DNA from: Anaerolineaceae bacterium
GTDB lineage: Bacteria > Chloroflexota > Anaerolineae > Anaerolineales > Villigracilaceae
Length of the DNA stretch: 64,000 nucleotides
Reading direction: 5' to 3'
Assembly: GCA_009772985.1 (NCBI GenBank)
Contig: WOUS01000003.1
Location: 62,001 to 126,000, forward strand
Shown here: piece by piece, positions 59,115 through 64,000 of the stretch
Layout of the letters: each line of letters starts with the position of its first letter
Numbering within the stretch: position 1 is the first letter of the stretch
The notes under the pieces: model-generated
The model's database searches: none
What the model was told of the DNA's origin: nothing
The model's input: only the letters and a program-made list of their open reading frames with translations
Program-made: the position numbers and the translations under genes

Positions 59115-59774
59115 ATGGCAAAACAACGCATCTTACTGGTGGACGATCACGAAGTGGTCCGGCTGGGGCTGAAATCCCTGCTGGAGCGCCATCCGCAGTT
59201 CGACGTGGTCGGCGAAGCATCCAACGCCCGCGAGGCGCTCGAAATCGTGAACAACACCCACCCCGACGTGGTGGTGATGGACATCCGCCTGCCCGGCACG
59301 TCGGGGATCGAGGCCTGCGAGGAGATCACCGGGCGTTTCCCGGACACCAAGGTCATCATGCTCACCTCCTACGCCGAGGACGAAATGCTCTTCTCGTCCA
59401 TCCGCGCCGGGGCTTCGGGCTATATTCTTAAGCAGATCGGCGGCGAGGACCTGGTGCGGGCGCTCGAAGCGGTGGGACGCGGCGAGGCCATGCTCGACCC
59501 CACCGTGACCCAGCGCGTCTTCCAGGAAGTGCGCCGCGCCGTCAAGGAAGAGGAAGCCTCCGCCTTCGCCCACCTCAGCCAGCAGGAGAAACACGTGCTG
59601 ATCCTGGTCTCGGAGGGCAAGACCAACCGGGAGATCGCCAAGGCGCTCTTCCTCGGCGAAGGGACGGTACGCAACTACGTTTCGAGCATCCTCTCGAAAC
59701 TGGGCGTCAACAACCGCGCCGAGGCCGCCGCCTACGCGGTCCAGCATAACCTGCGCGAATACATTGCGATGTAA
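59115..59774 (+). CDS. NarL/LuxR-type response regulator
   Basis: The 219-residue protein has a receiver ([18 protein letters not shown], phospho-acceptor [12 protein letters not shown]) and a LuxR helix-turn-helix ([40 protein letters not shown]). The start at 59115 is chosen because the receiver begins there; an in-frame ATG lies at 59064. It too lacks a neighbouring sensor kinase. Confidence 0.93.
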   Translation: MAKQRILLVDDHEVVRLGLKSLLERHPQFDVVGEASNAREALEIVNNTHPDVVVMDIRLPGTSGIEACEEITGRFPDTKVIMLTSYAEDEMLFSSIRAGASGYILKQIGGEDLVRALEAVGRGEAMLDPTVTQRVFQEVRRAVKEEEASAFAHLSQQEKHVLILVSEGKTNREIAKALFLGEGTVRNYVSSILSKLGVNNRAEAAAYAVQHNLREYIAM

Positions 59775-59781
59775 TCTGATG

Positions 59782-59811
59782 ACTTCCGAAGCCGCCGCTT
59801 CGGAAGTTTGT
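59782..59811 (+). terminator. Terminator after the LuxR-type regulator
   Basis: ACTTCCGAAGC and GCTTCGGAAGT form an 11-bp stem with a short loop, followed by TTG and TATTT. Confidence 0.7.
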
Positions 59812-59819
59812 ATTTAACC

Positions 59820-60992
59820 ATGACCCGTTTCGCTGACCGCCTCCGCTCGAACTTTCAACCAGGATCCGCCCTGCGCGGGATGCTGGGCGTGCTCCTGCTT
59901 TTCATCGTCTTCCGGGCGGCGCTGGCGGTCTGGACCTGGGGCGTGCGCCTGACCTTCCCCGACACTTTCCCGACGGATGCGGCCAGCCTCTACAAAGGCG
60001 TGCCGCCGGAGACCAATCCCTGGCTGGAACCCTGGCAGCGCTGGGACACGCCGCAGTACCAGGCCATCGCCGAGCGCGGCTACGAAGCGTTCGATACCGC
60101 TTTCTTCACCCCGCCCCTCTTCCCTTACCTGATGCGCTGGACCGCGCCGCTCTTCGGCGGGAACACGCTCGCTTCCGGGCTGTTCGTCTCCGGGCTGGCC
60201 TGCCTCGGCTGCCTGCTGGCGTTCTACCGGCTGGCCCGCTTCGAGTTCCGGGAGGAACCCGCCGCCATGCGGACGGTCGTCTACCTGGCCTTCTTCCCGT
60301 CCGCCATCTTCCTGGCCGCGGCGTACAGCGAGTCGTTGTTCCTGCTGGCGGCCATCCTGTGCCTGTACTTCGCCCGCCGGGAAAAGTGGATTCTGGCCGG
60401 GCTGTGCGGCGGACTGGCCGCCCTGGCGCGCATCCCGGGGACCTTCCTCCTGCTCCCGCTGGCCTATGCCGCCTGGCAGGCCTGGAAAAAAGGGGACCGG
60501 CGCGGCTGGCTGGGATTGGCCGCCATGAGCCTGGAACTTTGCGCCTGGTACCTGTACCAGTGGTTCGGCCTCCACCAGCCCCCCACTGCCATCCTGGCCG
60601 CCCAGAACCTGCGCGGCGGTTACCTGACCTTCCCCGGCCTGAACCTGGTCGAGGCGGCGCGGCGCATCGCCACCGGACAACTCGTCGCGGAGAATGTCAT
60701 CGAACTGGGATTTTCGCTGGCTTTCATCGTGCTCACCGTTTTCATCTGGAAAAAACTTCCCCGCATCTACGGCATCTACGCAGCCTCCCTCATGCTTTTC
60801 TTCCTGGCGCGCATGGGATCGCCCCAGCCGCTGGTCAGCATGGCGCGCTACGCGCTGGAAATCTTCCCGGTCTTCCTGTTATTTGCCCAATGGGGAAACC
60901 GTCCCTGGGTCAACCGGCTCATCCTGTATCTCTCCTGGCTCGGCCTGCTCTACTTCTCCGCCCAGTTCGCCATCTGGGGCTGGGTGGGGTAA
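59820..60992 (+). CDS. PIG-V-like membrane mannosyltransferase
   Basis: The 390-residue protein has about ten hydrophobic helices. It shows features of PIG-V/GT-C glycosyltransferases: WQRWDTPQYQAIAERGY with the DxxxY luminal motif region, FFPSAIFLAAAYSESLFLLAAI, and GLAALARIPGTFLLLPL. Such enzymes transfer mannose from a lipid-linked donor. The exact acceptor is unknown. The ATG at 59820 has no strong ribosome-binding site and lies right after the terminator above, so its promoter is unclear. Confidence 0.75.
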   Translation: MTRFADRLRSNFQPGSALRGMLGVLLLFIVFRAALAVWTWGVRLTFPDTFPTDAASLYKGVPPETNPWLEPWQRWDTPQYQAIAERGYEAFDTAFFTPPLFPYLMRWTAPLFGGNTLASGLFVSGLACLGCLLAFYRLARFEFREEPAAMRTVVYLAFFPSAIFLAAAYSESLFLLAAILCLYFARREKWILAGLCGGLAALARIPGTFLLLPLAYAAWQAWKKGDRRGWLGLAAMSLELCAWYLYQWFGLHQPPTAILAAQNLRGGYLTFPGLNLVEAARRIATGQLVAENVIELGFSLAFIVLTVFIWKKLPRIYGIYAASLMLFFLARMGSPQPLVSMARYALEIFPVFLLFAQWGNRPWVNRLILYLSWLGLLYFSAQFAIWGWVG

Positions 60993-60994
60993 AA

Positions 60995-61034
60995 AATAAA
61001 CAAAAAGGCCTGGCGCGGGAAAACCGGCCAGGCC
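60995..61034 (-). terminator. Strong minus-strand terminator of the small membrane peptide gene
   Basis: GGCCTGGC (61007-61014) and GCCAGGCC (61027-61034) form the stem. On the minus strand it is followed by TTTTTGTTTATTTTTT. It lies between convergent genes. Confidence 0.85.
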
Positions 61035-61053
61035 CAACGCGGCTCACCGAAAT

Positions 61054-61167
61054 CTACTGCCGGATCCCCATCTTGTTCAGGTCTTCGGCGCTGAATTGCG
61101 CGCAGATCAACCCGACGCAGGCGACGATAACGATAACGAGAGCGCTGACAACAGCAAACACGATCAT
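61054..61167 (-). CDS. 37-residue single-helix membrane peptide
   Basis: On the minus strand, AAAGGAGG lies six bases before an ATG. The 37 codons encode an N-terminal membrane segment (MIVFAVVSALVIVIVACVGL) and a short polar tail (SAEDLNKMGIRQ). A strong terminator follows at 60995-61034. Ribosome-binding site, hydrophobic segment and terminator together make a real gene likely. No function is known to me; the two Cys near the membrane could bind a lipid or metal. Confidence 0.7.
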   Translation of the reverse strand: MIVFAVVSALVIVIVACVGLICAQFSAEDLNKMGIRQ

Positions 61168-61267
61168 GGGGACCTCCTTTCAAATCTACCCTTATTAACG
61201 CCATCCTCTCGATTTCGTTCCACACGATTACGAAGTTGTAATGAAGGGCAAATTTCAGGGCTCTTGA

Positions 61268-61352
61268 AACGCTCCAGGCGGATTTGCAATCCGCCGTCAA
61301 AGCCGCTGGATTTCAAATCCAGCGGAAGCATCTCGTGGAGCGCTGAATTTCG
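61268..61352. repeat. Composite palindromic repeat upstream of purB
   Basis: Nested hairpins GGCGGATT/AATCCGCC and CCGCTGGATTT/AAATCCAGCGG are enclosed by outer CGCTCCA and TGGAGCG. It ends four bases before the purB -10 box. Confidence 0.7.
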
Positions 61353-61355
61353 CCG

Positions 61356-61361
61356 TATAAT
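61356..61361 (+). promoter_or_regulatory. -10 box of purB, leaderless arrangement
   Basis: TATAAT is followed by seven bases (GATGGCG) and ATG at 61369. In-frame ATGs also occur at 61360 and 61363, overlapping the box. Confidence 0.55.
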
Positions 61362-61368
61362 GATGGCG

Positions 61369-62754
61369 ATGACCGACTACACCACCTACCTCTCCCCCTT
61401 CACCTGGCGCTACGGCACGCCCGCCATGCGCCGCCTGTGGAGCGAGCACAACAAGCGCCTCCTGTGGCGGCAAATCTGGTTGGCGCTGGCCGAGGTCCAG
61501 GCGGAATACGGCCTCGTGACCGCCAAACAGGCCGCGGACCTGCGCGCGCACGCGGACGAGATTGACCTGCCGCGCGCCCTCGAAATCGAGGCCGAGATCC
61601 AGCACGACCTGATGGCCGAACTGCGCGTCTTCGCCGGGCAGTGCCCGGCCGGCGGCGGGATCATCCATCTCGGCGCGACTTCGATGGACGTGGAGGACAA
61701 CGCCGACGCGCTGCGCCTGCGCGCCGCGCTGGACCTGTTGCTGGAGTCCCTTTCCGCGCTCCTGCGGACCTTCGGCCTGCTCATCGAGAAATACGCCGAT
61801 ACCCCGCTGATGGCGTTCACCCACCTCCAGCCCGCCGAACCGTCCACGCTGGGCTACCGGCTGGCGCTCTACGGGCAGGATTTGCTGGAAGATTACCAGG
61901 TAATTAGGAATCAGGTAAAAGGGATCAGGGGGAAAGGATTTAAGGGCGCGGTCGGGACCTCGGCGGCGTACGCGGAATTGATCGGTGCCGAGAAACTGAC
62001 CGAGTTCGAGCAAAAACTATCGGCGAAACTCGACCTGCCGTTTTATCCGGTGGCCTCGCAGGTTTACCCGCGCAAACAGGATTACGAAATCGTCTCGGCG
62101 CTGGCCGGACTGGGCGCCTCGCTCTACAAATTCGCCTTCGACCTGCGCCTGCTCCAGTCGCCGCCGCTGGGTGAACTGGGCGAACCGTTCGGCGAGAAGC
62201 AGGTCGGATCGTCGGCCATGCCGTTCAAGCGGAATCCAATCCGCGCCGAGAAGATCAACTCGCTGGCGCGTTATCTCGCCGCCCTGCCGCGCATCGCCTG
62301 GGACAACGCCGCCCACTCCCTGCTCGAACGCACCCTGGACGACTCGGCCAACCGGCGCATTTTCCTGCCCGAGGCCTGTCTCGCCGCGGACGAACTCCTG
62401 CGCACCGCCAACAGCCTGCTCAAAGGCCTGCGCGTGGACGAGGCCGCCATGTCCCGCAATCTGACCGTTTACGGGCCGTTCGCGGCGACCGAGCGCGTGC
62501 TGATGGCGCTGGTCAAGGCCGGCGCGGACCGGCAGGAGATGCACGAGCGCCTGCGCGGCCACGCCATGAAAGCCTGGGAGGCAATCCGCACGGGCGGGGA
62601 GAATCCGCTCGCCTCCCTGCTGTGCCAGGATGCAATCCTGACAGAATACCTTTCCGAGGAAGACATCCGCCGCCTGATGGACGCCCGCTCCCACGTGGGC
62701 GACGCGCCGCAGCGGGCGCGCGAGATGGCGAAATTAATCAACGAAACACTATAA
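61369..62754 (+). CDS. purB: Adenylosuccinate lyase
   Basis: The 461-residue protein belongs to the fumarase/aspartase superfamily with HLGATSMDVEDNADALRLR, THLQPAEPSTLGYRLALYGQDL and the signature GSSAMPFKRNP. PurB splits SAICAR and adenylosuccinate, releasing fumarate, in purine synthesis. The start at 61369 is seven bases from TATAAT with no ribosome-binding site. Confidence 0.94.
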   Translation: MTDYTTYLSPFTWRYGTPAMRRLWSEHNKRLLWRQIWLALAEVQAEYGLVTAKQAADLRAHADEIDLPRALEIEAEIQHDLMAELRVFAGQCPAGGGIIHLGATSMDVEDNADALRLRAALDLLLESLSALLRTFGLLIEKYADTPLMAFTHLQPAEPSTLGYRLALYGQDLLEDYQVIRNQVKGIRGKGFKGAVGTSAAYAELIGAEKLTEFEQKLSAKLDLPFYPVASQVYPRKQDYEIVSALAGLGASLYKFAFDLRLLQSPPLGELGEPFGEKQVGSSAMPFKRNPIRAEKINSLARYLAALPRIAWDNAAHSLLERTLDDSANRRIFLPEACLAADELLRTANSLLKGLRVDEAAMSRNLTVYGPFAATERVLMALVKAGADRQEMHERLRGHAMKAWEAIRTGGENPLASLLCQDAILTEYLSEEDIRRLMDARSHVGDAPQRAREMAKLINETL

Positions 62755-62786
62755 GTGTAGTAGCGCAATTGCTCAAAGGAATAGAC

Positions 62787-63338
62787 ATGCCTAATCACGA
62801 ATTTGATCATCGCTCCAAGGAAGAATTTTCACATGGTAAAGCCGGATCTATCCTAAAGTTATTGCCCACTTTGCTCATCTACTTATCACTTCCCCTGATT
62901 GTCGTCAGTATGGTTGTGAGTATAGTTTTATTAGTCATTGGAGAGGCTTCGTTTTCTGAGCTGTGGCCGGATGTTATAGCTTTGGTATTTTCGCTCATCT
63001 TCATTCTGATAATTCCTTTCCATATCATAAACCAGTATAATTCAATCCAAGTCTATGAAAATGGCTTGCGCATTCAGGTTTTTGCGCTTCGATATTTCTG
63101 GATATTTATTCCTTGGAATGATGTTCTCGACGTCAGGCTCTCGCCTATTCGTGATCGATGGAAACAACCTGTTTGGCTATTGAAAGTCAGGAAGTTGACC
63201 TATTGGCATAATCTTTTGAGCATGTATTACAGAACAGGTGTAGAACCTGGAATAGTGATTACATCCGATATGATCAACCGCGAAAGATTGCTTAAAATCG
63301 TTACAGACAAACGCGCAAACAAAGTAGGGGCGACGTGA
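62787..63338 (+). CDS. AT-rich membrane protein of unknown function
   Basis: The 183-residue protein has two long hydrophobic segments (about residues 25-50 and 62-82) and a soluble part with PH-like character (YNSIQVYENGLRIQVFALRYFWIFIPWNDVLDVRL). AAAGGA precedes the ATG. Base composition is much richer in A and T than in the neighbours, suggesting recent acquisition. Its last codons (VGAT and TGA) lie within a GTAGGGGCGACGT repeat. Confidence 0.65.
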   Translation: MPNHEFDHRSKEEFSHGKAGSILKLLPTLLIYLSLPLIVVSMVVSIVLLVIGEASFSELWPDVIALVFSLIFILIIPFHIINQYNSIQVYENGLRIQVFALRYFWIFIPWNDVLDVRLSPIRDRWKQPVWLLKVRKLTYWHNLLSMYYRTGVEPGIVITSDMINRERLLKIVTDKRANKVGAT

Positions 63339-63350
63339 CGTCGCCCCTAC
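63324..63350. repeat. REP palindrome ending the 62787 gene
   Basis: GTAGGGGCGACGT, one G, ACGTCGCCCCTAC: 13-bp perfect arms with a one-base centre, the same design as 7203-7231 but with a different core. Confidence 0.85.
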
Positions 63351-63364
63351 GGATTGGTTTTTCC

Positions 63365-63387
63365 ACGCCCCGCACCGGGGCGTTTTT
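63365..63387 (+). terminator. Terminator after the 62787 gene
   Basis: ACGCCCC and GGGGCGT with a five-base loop, followed by five T. Confidence 0.75.
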
Positions 63388-63394
63388 CTTAATC

Positions 63395-64000
63395 TCAAAA
63401 CCCCATCGCCGTGAACATCTCATCGTTGGTGGCAAACTTGAATTCCTCCACGCCCAACTTCTGCGCCTCGGCCTGCTCAGCCTGTACCAGTTTTTCGAGA
63501 TGCAATTTATCCACCACGCGCTGGTGGGTTTCGATCAGACGCTGCTCGAACTTGTCCACCACGTTGTCCAGGTCAGGCATCGGCGGCCGGGACTGGAGGT
63601 ATTGCAGGACCGCATCGGCGGCCATCTCGCCGTCCCGGCGGGCGTAGCCCACCAGCCCGGTGCTGGCCTGGCGCGCCCACCCGGCCAGGAAGACGCGCTC
63701 GATGGACTGGTTGGTATCCGGGTTGAAGGCTTCGAAGGAGAGTCCGCCCACGGGGAAGCGCGGCTCCTTGACCGTCATGTACGAGTCGTTGTAGACCGGG
63801 ATGCAGAAATCCCTGTCCACCGTGTCGCCGATGGCGAAGACAATCGTGTCCGCCGCGATGACGCGCGTGGTGCCGGCGCCGCGCGCCTTCACAACGCCGT
63901 CCGAAGCCGCCAGGATGTTCTCCTCCACCTTCAGACCGCTGACGCCGTTCATCCAGTCGCCCATCACGCGGGCGGGCGAGGCCAGGAACTCGAAGCGGAA
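63395..64000 (-). CDS. FAD/NAD(P)-dependent oxidoreductase, C-terminal part
   Basis: Two hundred and one codons of an open frame run off the right edge of the window. Visible features are ADTIVFAIGDTVD (second dinucleotide-binding region), VFLAGWARQASTGLVGYARRDGEMAADAVL and a helical C terminus. The arrangement resembles ferredoxin-NADP reductases of the FprA/adrenodoxin-reductase type, but the N-terminal FAD motif is outside the window. The true start is upstream of 64000. Confidence 0.75.
   Translation of the reverse strand, partial: FRFEFLASPARVMGDWMNGVSGLKVEENILAASDGVVKARGAGTTRVIAADTIVFAIGDTVDRDFCIPVYNDSYMTVKEPRFPVGGLSFEAFNPDTNQSIERVFLAGWARQASTGLVGYARRDGEMAADAVLQYLQSRPPMPDLDNVVDKFEQRLIETHQRVVDKLHLEKLVQAEQAEAQKLGVEEFKFATNDEMFTAMGF

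Noticed and set aside
58273-59774. Complete two-component systems
   Set aside because: Both response regulators are intact but no histidine-kinase core is found anywhere in the cluster.

Overview
The window looks like a chromosomal segment of a GC-rich bacterium of the phylum Chloroflexota, most likely class Anaerolineae. This is an inference from gene content: many lipoproteins with T/P-rich linkers, a CapA protein, an SUMF1-domain lipoprotein and an SH3-domain lipoprotein, a mevalonate-pathway decarboxylase, a large RpoC with a long coiled-coil insertion, a soluble Ser/Thr kinase fused to a PQQ-type propeller, and a T-box leader before leuS. No taxonomic marker was searched.

Layout. 1-3054: end of menC, a frameshifted CapA lipoprotein and a cyclase-family hydrolase. 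3055-12143: an accessory island with a VapBC-type toxin-antitoxin pair, a type I restriction-modification operon (hsdM, hsdS, an interrupted REP-associated transposase, hsdR), a small PC4-like protein and a Fic protein. Divergent copies of the ends of the flanking genes are buried inside it. 12144-18943: mvaD, an RseP-like protease, a HEAT-repeat protein, an AEC transporter, a peptidase-MA protein, acylphosphatase and radC. 19003-22558: two tRNA-Ala genes, a leucine T-box leader and leuS. 22654-36671: SUMF1 lipoprotein, rsmF, a creatininase-family enzyme, rpoC, two lipoproteins and gyrA. 36760-42087: a ComP-like membrane protein, a TIM-barrel protein, an HD phosphohydrolase, a RelE-type toxin-antitoxin set and a SanA-like protein. 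42331-46810: a phosphonate-type ABC importer. 46935-52910: a DUF4230-like protein, a LipM-like ligase, a tryptophanase/tyrosine phenol-lyase homologue, BrnT-BrnA, a ParB-like protein and a phosphoesterase. 53181-59774: a Ser/Thr kinase, PP2C phosphatase, J-domain/VWA protein, zinc-ribbon/FHA protein and two response regulators. 59820-64000: a PIG-V-like glycosyltransferase, a 37-residue membrane peptide, purB, an AT-rich membrane protein and a partial FAD/NAD(P) oxidoreductase.

Three cross-cutting patterns stand out. First, the genome carries many small palindromic repeats. They fill intergenic gaps, supply stop codons, and have apparently been inserted in frame into housekeeping genes: three different repeats in leuS, one in gyrA and two in rsmF. 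Second, accessory cassettes (VapBC, hsd, Fic, BrnTA) are bordered by decayed duplicates of the ends of the resident neighbour genes, which suggests integration hotspots where cassettes arrived together with flanking chromosomal DNA. Third, several genes have a TATAAT-like -10 box exactly six bases before the start codon and no Shine-Dalgarno sequence. This is a leaderless-mRNA architecture, and rsmF and the creatininase gene share one bidirectional copy of it.

Regulation is visible for leuS (T-box), vapBC (promoter-overlapping palindrome), phnD (17-bp palindrome next to the predicted start of transcription) and phnC (terminator hairpin after phnD).
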